Assembly (NCBI RefSeq): GCF_002355595.1
Contig: NZ_AP017422.1
Location: 1,116,001 to 1,180,000, forward strand
Length of the DNA stretch: 64,000 nucleotides
Source of the DNA: Filimonas lacunae
Lineage (GTDB): Bacteria > Bacteroidota > Bacteroidia > Chitinophagales > Chitinophagaceae
Reading direction: 5' to 3'
Shown here: positions 53,782 through 62,367 of the stretch, one piece after another
Position numbering within the stretch: the first letter of the stretch is position 1
Layout of the letters: each line of letters opens with the position of its first letter
Notes under the pieces: generated by a model
The model's input: the letters and a program-made list of their open reading frames with translations, nothing else
Databases searched by the model: none
Told to the model about the DNA's origin: nothing
Made by a program: the position numbers and the translations under genes

Positions 53782-54594
53782 ATGAAATCAGATAAAAAAA
53801 CGGTACTGGTAACAGGTGCATCATCGGGCATTGGACTGCTTGTTGCCAGCAGGTTACACGAAAATGGCTACGAAGTCATTGGCACAAGCCGTAATCCGGA
53901 AAAGCACCAGGGAAAATTACCTTTTAAGTTGTTGCAAATGGACCTGGATGATCCCCAATCCATAGCGTCATTTGGCAAGCAGCTGTTCGGTCATATCAAA
54001 CAGCTGGATGTGCTGATCAATAATGCAGGATATCTGGTAAACGGCCTTGCCGAGGAAACGCCTATTGAGTTTGGTAAGCAGCAATTTGAAACGAACTTTT
54101 GGGGAACGATCAGATTAACCAACGAGTTGTTGCCTTATTTCCGGGAACAAAAACATGGGAAAATAATCACGATTGGTTCGCTTCTGGGCTTAGTAGGTCT
54201 TCCGAATGTTTCCTATTACGCAGCATCCAAACATGCCCTCGAAGGTTACTTTAAGTCACTTCGGTTTGAACTGAGCCAGTTCAATATCAAGGTTGTTATG
54301 GTTGAGCCGATGAGTTTTAAAACCAATATCGGTGAAAGTGCAACTGTTGCAGAAGGTACGATGGGAGACTACGATCAGTTCCGTGAAAAGATTATCGCAT
54401 ATACCCGGAAGACATTTGATGATGCGCCGGAACCTACCCCTGTTATCAATACTTTATTACGAACGGTGAGGGAAAGTAATCCGAAATTCAGTTACCCTGT
54501 GGGAAAAGGAGCATCTATTGTGCTACTGCTTCAGCATTTTGCCTATAAGGTTTTCGAGAAATCCATTCTAAAATCTATTAACGCTTCAAAATAG
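53782..54594 (+). CDS. Short-chain dehydrogenase/reductase (SDR)
   Basis: This 270-residue classical SDR has the NADP-type glycine motif TGASSGIG (about 12-19), NNAG, and the catalytic YYAASKHAL (Tyr and Lys four apart). An arginine or lysine after the first strand (TSRNPEKH) suggests NADPH use. The protein is cytoplasmic and its substrate unknown. It is first in a three-gene operon (8 bp to the next SDR) under the TetR operators just upstream. Confidence 0.92.
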   Translation: MKSDKKTVLVTGASSGIGLLVASRLHENGYEVIGTSRNPEKHQGKLPFKLLQMDLDDPQSIASFGKQLFGHIKQLDVLINNAGYLVNGLAEETPIEFGKQQFETNFWGTIRLTNELLPYFREQKHGKIITIGSLLGLVGLPNVSYYAASKHALEGYFKSLRFELSQFNIKVVMVEPMSFKTNIGESATVAEGTMGDYDQFREKIIAYTRKTFDDAPEPTPVINTLLRTVRESNPKFSYPVGKGASIVLLLQHFAYKVFEKSILKSINASK

Positions 54595-54602
54595 AATAAA
54601 CA

Positions 54603-55370
54603 ATGCAACTAAAAGGAAAAACGGTACTTATCACGGGAGGCGCATCTGGTATCGGATTAGAAGCTGCAAAACAATTTTTAAACAACGGAGCCAGGGTGAT
54701 TATCACTGGCAGAAACCAGATTAAATTAGACGAGGCTAAGCGACTATATCCGACAATAACAGCTATTAAAAGTGATGTATCAGATGAGGACGATGCGCAA
54801 AAGCTTTTCAACCAGATACAACAATTGGGCGGTATAGATATTCTGTATAACAATGCGGGCGTATTAACAGCCCCCATTAACCTCGGAATAGCGACTGACC
54901 AGCATTTTGCAGATGCTGCGTATGAAATCAACGTCAATTACCTGGCAGTGATCCGGCTCAACAACCTTTTCATGGATATGCTGAAAGCCCGCAAAGAAAG
55001 CGCCATCATTAATACAACCTCTCTGCTTAGTTATGTACCTGCGATTCTGGAAGCTACTTATTCGGCGTCTAAAGTGGCATTACAGTTTTACACGCGGGCG
55101 TTAAGGAAACACCTGCAACTCCTGGATAGTAAAGTGAAAGTGTTTGAAGTTCTGCCGCCGCTTGTCGCTACCGAAATGACAGCTGACAGGAAGGATAAGA
55201 AAATGACCTCTGAAAAAATGGTAAAGGCACTAATTGCAGGACTTGAAAATGATCAACCCACTATCCGTGTTGGTGATACTAAAGCAGTTTACATTCTTAA
55301 CCGTTTTTTTCCGGGATTAACTTTCAATCTGGTCAACCCTAAGAAGAATTATAGACTATTGATGCCTTAA
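54603..55370 (+). CDS. Short-chain dehydrogenase/reductase (SDR), DltE-like
   Basis: This 255-residue SDR has TGGASGIG (about 11-18), ITGRNQIKLDEA after strand two (NADP-type), LYNNAG and the catalytic TYSASKVAL. The tail (FLPG-like RFFPGLTFNLVNPKK) resembles DltE-like SDRs. It follows the first SDR by 8 bp and precedes the MDR enzyme by 29 bp. The pair of SDRs plus quinone-oxidoreductase-like enzyme suggests detoxification of reactive carbonyls or quinones (inference). Confidence 0.92.
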   Translation: MQLKGKTVLITGGASGIGLEAAKQFLNNGARVIITGRNQIKLDEAKRLYPTITAIKSDVSDEDDAQKLFNQIQQLGGIDILYNNAGVLTAPINLGIATDQHFADAAYEINVNYLAVIRLNNLFMDMLKARKESAIINTTSLLSYVPAILEATYSASKVALQFYTRALRKHLQLLDSKVKVFEVLPPLVATEMTADRKDKKMTSEKMVKALIAGLENDQPTIRVGDTKAVYILNRFFPGLTFNLVNPKKNYRLLMP

Positions 55371-55399
55371 TTATTTATCTCAACTTTAAAAATAAAAAA

Positions 55400-56401
55400 A
55401 TGAAAGCATTTATCATAGATAAGTACACAAAGAAGGACGGTGGTCATATAGGTCAGATGCCGGCACCAGAACCCCAAGCCGATGAGGTATTGGTAGAGGT
55501 ACACGCTGCCGGTATTAACCTGCTTGATTCAAAGATCAGAAGTGGTGAGTTCAAAATTCTTTTAACCTACAAAACTCCCTTTATTTTAGGACATGACGTG
55601 GCCGGAGTGGTCACCAAAGTAGGGCCTGCCGTACAGAAATTTAAAGTGGGAGATGAGGTGTATTCGAGACCTGCAGATTACCGGATAGGAACGTTCGCAG
55701 AATTTATTGCAGTAAAAGAAAAAGACCTGGCGCTTAAACCGAAAAATCTTTCGATGGAAGAAGCGGCAGCCATTCCACTTGTTGGTTTAACTGCCTGGCA
55801 GGCATTGATACAAAAAGGCAACCTTAAGAAAGGTCAAAAAGTGTTCATACAGGCAGGTTCCGGTGGCGTAGGTACATTTGCCATTCAACTGGCCAGGTAC
55901 ATGGGCGCCACCGTGGCTACAACTACCAGTGCAGGCAATACAGCGCTTGTTAAAAGCCTCGGCGCAGACGTTGTTATCGACTATAAGAAAGATGATTTTG
56001 AGAGGGTCCTGAGCGACTATGATCTCGTTTTACATAGTCAGGATGCAAAAACGCTTGAAAAATCGCTGCGTGTATTAAAACCCGGCGGAAAACTCATTTC
56101 TATCTCCGGACCGCCAGACCCGGATTTCGCAAAAGAAGCTGGAGTTCCGGGGTTTGTAAAATTGTTAATCCGCATTCTAAGCGCCGCCACAAGAAGGAAA
56201 GCCCGGAAGCTCAATGTTGGTTTTTCATTTCTATTCATGAAGGCCAACGGAAATCAGTTGACGGAAATCACAGCGTTGATTCATTCCGGCATTATTAAGC
56301 CCGTTATGGACAAAGTGTACCCTTTTTCGGAAATCAAGGAAGCTATTACCTACGTGGAAAGCGGCCGGGCTAAAGGAAAAGTAGTTGTTAAACTAAAATA
56401 A
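55400..56401 (+). CDS. Zinc-independent MDR-family oxidoreductase (quinone oxidoreductase-like)
   Basis: This 333-residue protein has a GroES-like N-terminus (about 25-110; VHAAGINLLDSKIRSGE, LGHDVAGVVTKVG, KVGDEVY) and a Rossmann NADPH domain with FIQAGSGGVGTFAIQLARYMGA (about 150-171, key part GSGGVG). The structural and catalytic zinc cysteines of alcohol dehydrogenases are missing, as in quinone oxidoreductases. It ends the TetR-controlled operon. Probable role: NADPH-dependent reduction of quinones or enones. Confidence 0.92.
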   Translation: MKAFIIDKYTKKDGGHIGQMPAPEPQADEVLVEVHAAGINLLDSKIRSGEFKILLTYKTPFILGHDVAGVVTKVGPAVQKFKVGDEVYSRPADYRIGTFAEFIAVKEKDLALKPKNLSMEEAAAIPLVGLTAWQALIQKGNLKKGQKVFIQAGSGGVGTFAIQLARYMGATVATTTSAGNTALVKSLGADVVIDYKKDDFERVLSDYDLVLHSQDAKTLEKSLRVLKPGGKLISISGPPDPDFAKEAGVPGFVKLLIRILSAATRRKARKLNVGFSFLFMKANGNQLTEITALIHSGIIKPVMDKVYPFSEIKEAITYVESGRAKGKVVVKLK

Positions 56402-56805
56402 TAATGCGCCTGCTTGTTAAATAACTATCGTTTGGATTGGATACGAATAGCATAGGTAATTGACATGGTTAACCAATTTTTCCATTCACAAAATCAACCC
56501 CGCTACTGGCAATCCGTTTGCAAACCAACTACTTAGTAAACCCACTTATAATATGAGTATGTTAAATGAAATTTACTATCTAAAGTGCTGTTTATTAAAT
56601 ATTTATGATGGTGATAGGTTTACATGTGATTAAAGCAGAAAAAGTGTCTCCCTTAAACAGGTGCAGATATAGATAGCGGCGGAAAGAGTTAACAGGAAAT
56701 AGGGAGTCATCCACATATATTATCTGTTTCATAGCCGGGCAAAACGTTTGTACTGTTTTTATACCGTTATTAACGGTTTGAAAACTAAACGGGGGATTGA
56801 CTGCT
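56402..56805. other. 404-bp AT-rich intergenic region
   Basis: No protein-coding frame with family features and no RNA gene was recognised. A short palindrome (ACCGTT-ATT-AACGGT, 56763-56777) lies about 30 bases before the next gene and could be a regulatory site. A TTTG at 56748-56751 lies close upstream of it. Confidence 0.4.
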
Positions 56806-57144
56806 ATGAAAAAGAAAACGGGTATCGATACTTATGCTGTGATGGTTTTTGATGAAATAGCCGCCTGGTGCCAAAGAACGGGAGTGCTGCTGCAAAGTAT
56901 TTTTCCCGGTGAGGTATCGCGGTATCAGCAGGTGAAGAAAAGAATAGAGCTGGTAGCGCGGATATTGGAAGAAGGTATGTCGGCAGGAACGAAGAGTAGT
57001 ATGAGAAGGATGGATTATTTTGATGAAGTGAGTTCCATTATTGTTGCTGTTGCAGATAAGCACAAACGCTTCCAGGAAATGCTGGTAGGAAAAGGCGGCG
57101 GAAATGGTAAAGTGTCGCAGTTTTATAAAGCGAGACGCGGGTAA
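56806..57144 (+). CDS. Hypothetical small helical protein, 112 residues
   Basis: Start at ATG 56806; TTG 56797 is a longer alternative. I do not recognise the family. The protein is basic and mainly helical (DTYAVMVFDEIAAWCQRTG, QQVKKRIELVARILEEGM, FDEVSSIIVAVADKHKRFQE), with a glycine-rich linker and basic end (KARRG). No signal peptide or membrane helix. It stands alone between two long intergenic stretches. A nucleic-acid or partner-binding role is possible, but unsupported. Confidence 0.55.
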   Translation: MKKKTGIDTYAVMVFDEIAAWCQRTGVLLQSIFPGEVSRYQQVKKRIELVARILEEGMSAGTKSSMRRMDYFDEVSSIIVAVADKHKRFQEMLVGKGGGNGKVSQFYKARRG

Positions 57145-57400
57145 GATGATGAAAATCGTTTAAATCGTTGCATTAAATAATTATAACCGAATTGTAAACC
57201 AATCATTAAATGTGTTTGGTGTTGCTACTTGGCAATGCTTCTTCGGTTCCTTTGCACAAAATGGAAAGGATGTATTCTGGCTTACTAACCTGCTTATTCA
57301 TCTGTATTGTGGGCTGTTCGGGCATCATTTGTTTAGCTGCTGGTAAATTCCTGTAATCATCTGCCTTCTGTTTTGTTTTTATTTAATAAACGATAGACCC
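57145..57400. other. 256-bp intergenic region with a possible 31-residue ORF
   Basis: The gap upstream of the phosphoesterase contains a short frame, 57261-57356, encoding 31 mostly hydrophobic residues with several cysteines. There is no clear promoter or conservation evidence, so it is not called as a gene. Confidence 0.25.
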
Positions 57401-58582
57401 ATGACAAAATCATTGATTTCCCGTAAGGCTTTGCTGGCGCTACCCCTGGTGGCTGCTATGGCTGGTGTAGGATGTAAAAAAGACGAAAAATCTGTAGAAG
57501 GAAACATGCCTGCTTCTGTTCAGTTTGTGTTTACTTCAGATGCGCACTATGGTTTAACCCGTGCCGCATTCCAGGGTAAAACAAAGGTAGACGCGCATGT
57601 AGTGAACGCAGCGATGGTGGCGCAAATGAACACCTTGCCTGGAATGACACTGCCTGCCGACAGTGGTGTAAACGCTGGTTTAAAAATTAACACAGTAGAT
57701 TATATCCTGGAAGGTGGCGATATTGCTAACAGAATGGAAACCAGTGCCAGCGTGCAAACAGCCGCTGCTTCGTGGGATCAGTTTAAAACAGACTACCTGC
57801 AAAGCCTTACTGTTAAAAATGGTAACGGGCAAAATGCAGAATTGCTGATGGTGCCTGGTAACCATGATGTATCTAATACTATCGGCTATTATGCCACCAT
57901 GAATCCATTAACGGATGCTACTTCTATGGCAGGTATTTACAACCTGATGTTTAATACCACCACTAAAACAGCTGCTAACTATAATTATAACAACGATCGC
58001 ATTAACTATTCAAGAGAAATTGGTGGTGTGCATTTTTGCTTTATTCAAATGTGGCCTGATTCCAGCGTACGTATCTGGATGGAGAAAGACCTGCAAGCCA
58101 TAGCATCTACCACACCGGTGATCATTGTAGCGCACGATCAGCCAGCTGTAGTAACCAACCACTTTACCAATCCTAACGGCGATCATTCTATTAATGCCAC
58201 TGATAAGTTTGATAACGTATTAGACGAGCACCTGAAAGATGGTAGTTCTTCTACCGGTTCTGATGCTATTGAGCAAAGAGCATTTGTAGCTTTTCTGAAA
58301 AAGCATACCAACATCAAAGCGTATTTGCATGGACATGTGCACGAAAGCAAGTACTACACTTATGCTGGTCCGGATAGCGATATTTCCCTGCCAACCGTTG
58401 GTGCTGACTCGCCCATGAAAGGGGTAGTGTCTGCCACAGACGAAACCAAGTTGACTTTCCATTTTGGTGCATTGGATACGCAAAAGCAAGTGCTTACTAT
58501 GAGGGAGTGTTACTGGAACCCAACTGCTACTGCTGGTGCAGCTATTCAGTGGGGGAAGACGTGTACTATTTCTTTGAAGTAA
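57401..58582 (+). CDS. Exported metallophosphoesterase, probable lipoprotein
   Basis: This 393-residue protein has an N-terminal signal (hydrophobic about 9-23) ending in GVGCKKDE, a near-lipobox. The calcineurin-like core has all usual motifs: SDAHYG, GGDIANRM, VPGNHDVS, IVAHDQP and GHVHES, with two-metal binding expected. It is likely anchored in the envelope and hydrolyses phosphomonoesters or diesters. There is no SusC/SusD nearby; it ends 131 bp before the converging DMT transporter, with a strong hairpin in between. Confidence 0.9.
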   Translation: MTKSLISRKALLALPLVAAMAGVGCKKDEKSVEGNMPASVQFVFTSDAHYGLTRAAFQGKTKVDAHVVNAAMVAQMNTLPGMTLPADSGVNAGLKINTVDYILEGGDIANRMETSASVQTAAASWDQFKTDYLQSLTVKNGNGQNAELLMVPGNHDVSNTIGYYATMNPLTDATSMAGIYNLMFNTTTKTAANYNYNNDRINYSREIGGVHFCFIQMWPDSSVRIWMEKDLQAIASTTPVIIVAHDQPAVVTNHFTNPNGDHSINATDKFDNVLDEHLKDGSSSTGSDAIEQRAFVAFLKKHTNIKAYLHGHVHESKYYTYAGPDSDISLPTVGADSPMKGVVSATDETKLTFHFGALDTQKQVLTMRECYWNPTATAGAAIQWGKTCTISLK

Positions 58583-58605
58583 GAGGAGATTTTTTAATAA
58601 TAGAA

Positions 58606-58642
58606 AAAGGCCGGTTCTTCTTTAAAAGAGGAACCGGCCTTT
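58606..58642. terminator. Bidirectional terminator between phosphoesterase and DMT transporter genes
   Basis: A perfect 12-bp stem (AAAGGCCGGTTC with GAACCGGCCTTT, loop of 13) lies between converging genes. The longer T-run (five) is on the minus strand, serving the transporter gene. Confidence 0.85.
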
Positions 58643-58712
58643 GCTATTCATGTTGTTCAGGATCTACAGAACCATTGCAAGTAAATAAGGAAAAAGAAAC
58701 ATGCTGTTAGGT

Positions 58713-59597
58713 TCAATGCGCTGCTGTTTCCTTCTTACTATCCGCAATAATACTAATCAGCACCCCCGTCAAAATCAACACAATCCCTGCTAGTAAAGCT
58801 CCCGTAAATGGTTCCTGGAACAGCAATACGCTAATGGCTACCGCCGTAACCGGCTCCACAGCTCCCATAATAGAAGTAGGGGTAGAACCAATCAACTTAA
58901 TGGCATACACCAAAGCTGTAATAGAACCCACACAGGTAATCAAACCAAATAGCGTAATGTGCAATAAGGTGCCTGCACCGGGCACTATAAAAGAATGTAG
59001 CACCAGCACTTTACACAGATAAAATAGGGCAGAAAACAACATAGAGTAAAACGATATAGTGATGCCTGGTACCTGTAGTTTGGCTTTGTTTACCGCCACA
59101 ATGTAAATAGCATAACACAGGGCGCATAAAAGTGCTACTACCAGGCCGGCCACATTGATATGAAAATTGGCGTCTTTGATGCTAAGGGCAAATATGCCGC
59201 ACAGGGTAATGAACAAGGATAGCACGGTTAGCCTGGTTAATTTTTCCTGGAAAAAGAAAGCCATGATCAGCGCCACCATAATCGGGTAAACAAACAACAG
59301 GGTAGAGGCGATGCCGGGAGAAAGCAGGTCGTACCCCATGAATAACAATTCTGAGCTGAATGCAAATAAGCTACCTAACGCGCCCAGAATAATCAGTTCG
59401 CGACTGTTGACTTTCAGGGCTTTCTTTGTATAAACGATATAGCCCAGCAGCACCAGGGCGGAAATGAAGAAGCGATAAAATAAAGTAAGGTCTACCGAAA
59501 AGTGTATGGCTTTGAGGGGTAGCATAAATAAAGGGATCAGGCCGTAAAAAATGGCCGAGAATATAGCCAGCAAATATCCTTTTACCTTATTATTCAT
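58713..59597 (-). CDS. DMT-superfamily (EamA) transporter
   Basis: Start at ATG 59597 gives 294 residues; the frame extends 46 codons further upstream, but that part is unlike the family. The protein has about ten membrane helices in two EamA repeats (GYLLAIFSAIFYGLIPLF at the start of the first, LVVALLCALCYAIYIVAV at the start of the second; ITALVYAIKLIGSTPTSIMG, EPVTAVAISVLLFQEPF). EamA proteins move metabolites or drugs. It is divergent from a TetR gene and lies on the far side of the TetR operator, so joint control with the MFS gene is possible, though its own promoter was not found. Confidence 0.9.
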   Translation of the reverse strand: MNNKVKGYLLAIFSAIFYGLIPLFMLPLKAIHFSVDLTLFYRFFISALVLLGYIVYTKKALKVNSRELIILGALGSLFAFSSELLFMGYDLLSPGIASTLLFVYPIMVALIMAFFFQEKLTRLTVLSLFITLCGIFALSIKDANFHINVAGLVVALLCALCYAIYIVAVNKAKLQVPGITISFYSMLFSALFYLCKVLVLHSFIVPGAGTLLHITLFGLITCVGSITALVYAIKLIGSTPTSIMGAVEPVTAVAISVLLFQEPFTGALLAGIVLILTGVLISIIADSKKETAAH

Positions 59598-59727
59598 ATT
59601 GGATTTTATTATGCCAGTTGAACAATTACCTGGATTTGTACGGGTGAATGTACAGGTAAAGCGCCGGTTTTTGGAGGTGTACTTGGGTGGTTTATCTTTT
59701 TTTGCCCGGAATATCAGTGATTCACTT

Positions 59728-59754
59728 TTCGACAAAATTTGTTTGTATGTCGAA
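59728..59754. promoter_or_regulatory. TetR operator copy A (TTCGACA-N13-TGTCGAA)
   Basis: Perfect 7-bp inverted arms at 59728-59734 and 59748-59754 with 13 bases between. The site covers the candidate -33 box of the TetR promoter and lies in the DMT/TetR divergent gap. A copy with the same arms and same spacing is at 60428. Confidence 0.75.
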
Positions 59755-59770
59755 AATGAATGTACCTTTG
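59738..59770 (+). promoter_or_regulatory. Candidate promoter of the TetR/MFS unit
   Basis: TTTG at 59738-59741 and TACCTTTG at 59763-59770 are 21 bases apart, matching the Bacteroidota -33/-7 pattern. The operator overlaps the -33 box. ATG 59792 is 21 bases downstream. Confidence 0.6.
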
Positions 59771-59791
59771 TACTCTACAAGCAACACTTTC

Positions 59792-60406
59792 ATGTCAGCC
59801 ACCAATGCGATAAAAGAAGATTTGATGCAGCAGCAGATTTTGCAGGCGGCGCAGCAGCTGTTTCAAAAGCATGGTTATCAGAAGGTAACGATGGATGATG
59901 TGGCGAAGGCTATTGGCAAGGGTAGAAGTTCCTTGTATTACTACTACAAGAATAAGGATGAAGTATTTGATGCGGTGATGGACGCTGAAATCAGCGATAT
60001 TATGGCAGAACTTGCGCGTGCGGTAGAGCAGGCCACTACGGTGGAGCAAAAGCTGCGTACGTATGGTGTTACCAAAACCAAAATTTCCCGTAAAAAGAAG
60101 TCTTTCTTCGATGCGCTGGAAACGGGCATGCATCCGGATGAAATGCCGCAATATGCTCAAAAGAAGGTGGCTATTCAGAAAAAGATCAGGAAGGAAGAAG
60201 CAGCTTTGTTAAGCAAGGTGTTGAAACAGGGCACAGCCCAGGGAGAAGTGGCAACGCTGGACGCTAAAGAGCAGGACATGATTTTATTTGTGTTTGCCAG
60301 CACATTGCGTGGGTTTAAGCGGGAGATGATGGTGGATAGCAGTTTGGCGCGTATTGAGCAGGCTATTGATGTGCTGGTGCAGATGACCATGCTACGTCTT
60401 CGGTAA
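59792..60406 (+). CDS. TetR-family repressor next to DMT and MFS transporters
   Basis: ATG 59792 was chosen (204 residues), downstream of a good promoter; the longer frame would begin inside the operator region. The HTH (about 12-58) shows ILQAAQQLFQKHGYQKVTMD, VAKAIGKGRSSLYYYYKNKDE. The ligand-binding part is helical, with a lysine-rich stretch. Two identical-spacing operator copies, one before this gene and one before the MFS gene, show autoregulation and control of the exporter. Ligand is perhaps a transported toxic compound. Confidence 0.92.
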   Translation: MSATNAIKEDLMQQQILQAAQQLFQKHGYQKVTMDDVAKAIGKGRSSLYYYYKNKDEVFDAVMDAEISDIMAELARAVEQATTVEQKLRTYGVTKTKISRKKKSFFDALETGMHPDEMPQYAQKKVAIQKKIRKEEAALLSKVLKQGTAQGEVATLDAKEQDMILFVFASTLRGFKREMMVDSSLARIEQAIDVLVQMTMLRLR

Positions 60407-60427
60407 GGAACATTTTTTTGCTTTGTT

Positions 60428-60454
60428 TTCGACATTTTATCAAAAAGTGTCGAA
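60428..60454. promoter_or_regulatory. TetR operator copy B (TTCGACA-N13-TGTCGAA)
   Basis: Arms at 60428-60434 and 60448-60454 are identical to copy A, again with 13 bases between while the spacer differs. It ends 26 bases before the MFS start codon. Confidence 0.75.
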
Positions 60455-60480
60455 TTGTAAAAGCGACGATGATATTATTT

Positions 60481-61737
60481 ATGACTCAAGTAGAAACCAG
60501 GAACGCCTTCCGGGCTTTCCGTAACAGAAATTATGCATTGTTTTTTTGCGGGCAATCTATTTCGCAAATAGGTACCTGGATGCAGCGTACAGCGGTGAGC
60601 TGGGTGGTGTATTCCATTACGCACTCGGCTTATATGTTAGGGCTGGCGGTGTTTGCACAGCAGTTTCCTTCCTTTTTGTTTTCGTTGTTAGGGGGTATAG
60701 TTTCTGATCGTTATAACCGGCGTACTATATTATTGATTACGCAAACTGTTTCCTTGCTGCAATCGGTATTGCTGGCTATTCTTACCCTTACACATCAGTA
60801 TGCGGTATGGCAAATTCTGGCGTTAAGTGTATTGCTGGGCGTTGTGAATGCGTTTGATACACCGGCCCGGCAACCGATGGTGCACGAGTTGGTGCATAAT
60901 AAAGAAGACATCAGCAACGCGCTGGCATTGAACTCGGCCATGGTAAACATTGCCCGGTTAATAGGCCCGGCTTTGTCGGGTATTGTGTTGCAAACGTTTG
61001 GCGCACATACCTGTTTTACATTAAACGCAGTAAGTTTTCTGGCGGTGATCACCTCGCTGTTACTGATGAAGCTACCTGCTTTTGTGCCGCCTGCTACTAA
61101 AAAGAAAGCGGTTACTGAGTTGGCAGAAGGGTTCCGGTATTTGCGGCAAACGCCGCGCATAGGCATCATCATTATTTTTACCATGTGCATGGGGCTGCTG
61201 GTGTTGCCGTATGACACGCTGATGCCGGTTTTTGCCAAAGTGATTTTTACAGGGGATGCCCTCACTTTTGGGTATATAGCCAGTGCAGTGGGGTTGGGAT
61301 CGATAGTGGCCAGTTTTTACCTGGCTTCTTTACACAAAAGCGCCAATCTTACCCGTATTCTCTTGATAAGCATTGGCGTGTTAGGTGTGGGGCTGATCGG
61401 CTTTTCCCGTTGTACATCTTTTTATGCGGCCATTCCTTTTGCGGTGGTCATCGGGTTGGCTTCGCTTACGCCTATGACGGTTAGTATCACCATTATACAA
61501 ATGGAAGCAGCGGCACCTATGCGGGGCCGGGTAATGAGCTATATAGCCATGGCTTATTTTGGCATGTTGCCCTTAGGGAGTTTGCTGGCCGGGGCTGTTT
61601 CTCAAAGCCTGTCTGCGCCGTTTACCATGCTGGTGCAGGGGGGCATTGCTGTGGCCATAGCAGGCGTATTCTCCCGGCACCTCCGGCAACACGCTTCTGC
61701 TGCCGATGACAGCGGCACCATTCAACAATCATCATAA
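60481..61737 (+). CDS. MFS transporter, enterobactin-exporter-like group
   Basis: ATG 60481 gives 418 residues; the frame extends upstream through the operator. Twelve membrane helices are expected (FRNRNYALFFCGQSISQIGTWMQ opening typical of EntS/DHA3-type exporters, positions about 12-34, with key part NYALFF...GTWMQ; SDRYNRRTILL in the loop 2-3 signature; FDTPARQPMVHELV). Such proteins export drugs or siderophores. It is under the TetR operator and followed 13 bp later by an isochorismatase-like hydrolase. Confidence 0.93.
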   Translation: MTQVETRNAFRAFRNRNYALFFCGQSISQIGTWMQRTAVSWVVYSITHSAYMLGLAVFAQQFPSFLFSLLGGIVSDRYNRRTILLITQTVSLLQSVLLAILTLTHQYAVWQILALSVLLGVVNAFDTPARQPMVHELVHNKEDISNALALNSAMVNIARLIGPALSGIVLQTFGAHTCFTLNAVSFLAVITSLLLMKLPAFVPPATKKKAVTELAEGFRYLRQTPRIGIIIIFTMCMGLLVLPYDTLMPVFAKVIFTGDALTFGYIASAVGLGSIVASFYLASLHKSANLTRILLISIGVLGVGLIGFSRCTSFYAAIPFAVVIGLASLTPMTVSITIIQMEAAAPMRGRVMSYIAMAYFGMLPLGSLLAGAVSQSLSAPFTMLVQGGIAVAIAGVFSRHLRQHASAADDSGTIQQSS

Positions 61738-61750
61738 AACAGACAATACA

Positions 61751-62314
61751 ATGAGCAACAACAGCAACACTGCTTTATTAGTAATGGACATGCAAACAGC
61801 TATGTTGGGTATGATACCGGAAGCAGCCACACTTACCGGTAAGGTGGCACAGGCTATAGAAAGCGCCCGCAGCAATAACATATCGGTGATTTATGTGGTG
61901 GTGGGTTTCAGGGCCGGAGCGCCGGAGATAAGCGCGAATAACAAAGGGTTTATGGCCAGCAAACCCATGTTTGCCAATATTACCCCGGCTGAGTTTACGG
62001 CCATACACCCCAGCGTGGCGCCACAGGAAAACGAATGTGTGGTGGTAAAGCGCCGGGTAAGTGCTTTTACCGGCAGCGACCTGGAAGTGGTATTGCGTGC
62101 TTTTCAAATTCAGCACCTGGTGTTAACAGGTATTGCTACCAGCGGGGTGGTATTATCTACTTTGCGCGAAGCGGCCGATAAAGATTACCGTATTACGGTG
62201 TTGGGCGATGGCTGTGCCGACAGGGAAGAGGAAGTGCACCAGTTTTTAAATACCCGGATATTTCCACGCCAGGCCGACGTGGTTACTGTGGAAGAATGGA
62301 TAGCTGGTGTATAA
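61751..62314 (+). CDS. Isochorismatase-like hydrolase without the catalytic cysteine
   Basis: ATG 61751 gives 187 residues. The fold is shown by ALLVMDMQ (Asp 13), VVVKRRVSAF (Lys 100) and VLTGIATSGVVLST. In cysteine hydrolases of this family the position after TSG is Cys; here it is Val 133, as in the isochorismatase subgroup that works without a cysteine nucleophile. It follows the MFS exporter by 13 bp, so it is likely part of the TetR regulon. With an EntS-like exporter nearby, a siderophore or aromatic substrate is thinkable, but no other siderophore gene is present. Confidence 0.88.
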   Translation: MSNNSNTALLVMDMQTAMLGMIPEAATLTGKVAQAIESARSNNISVIYVVVGFRAGAPEISANNKGFMASKPMFANITPAEFTAIHPSVAPQENECVVVKRRVSAFTGSDLEVVLRAFQIQHLVLTGIATSGVVLSTLREAADKDYRITVLGDGCADREEEVHQFLNTRIFPRQADVVTVEEWIAGV

Positions 62315-62367
62315 AATATCCCCTATGCGGAGGATGCCGGGGATAAGAGGAGTTTTCCCCCTGTTAA

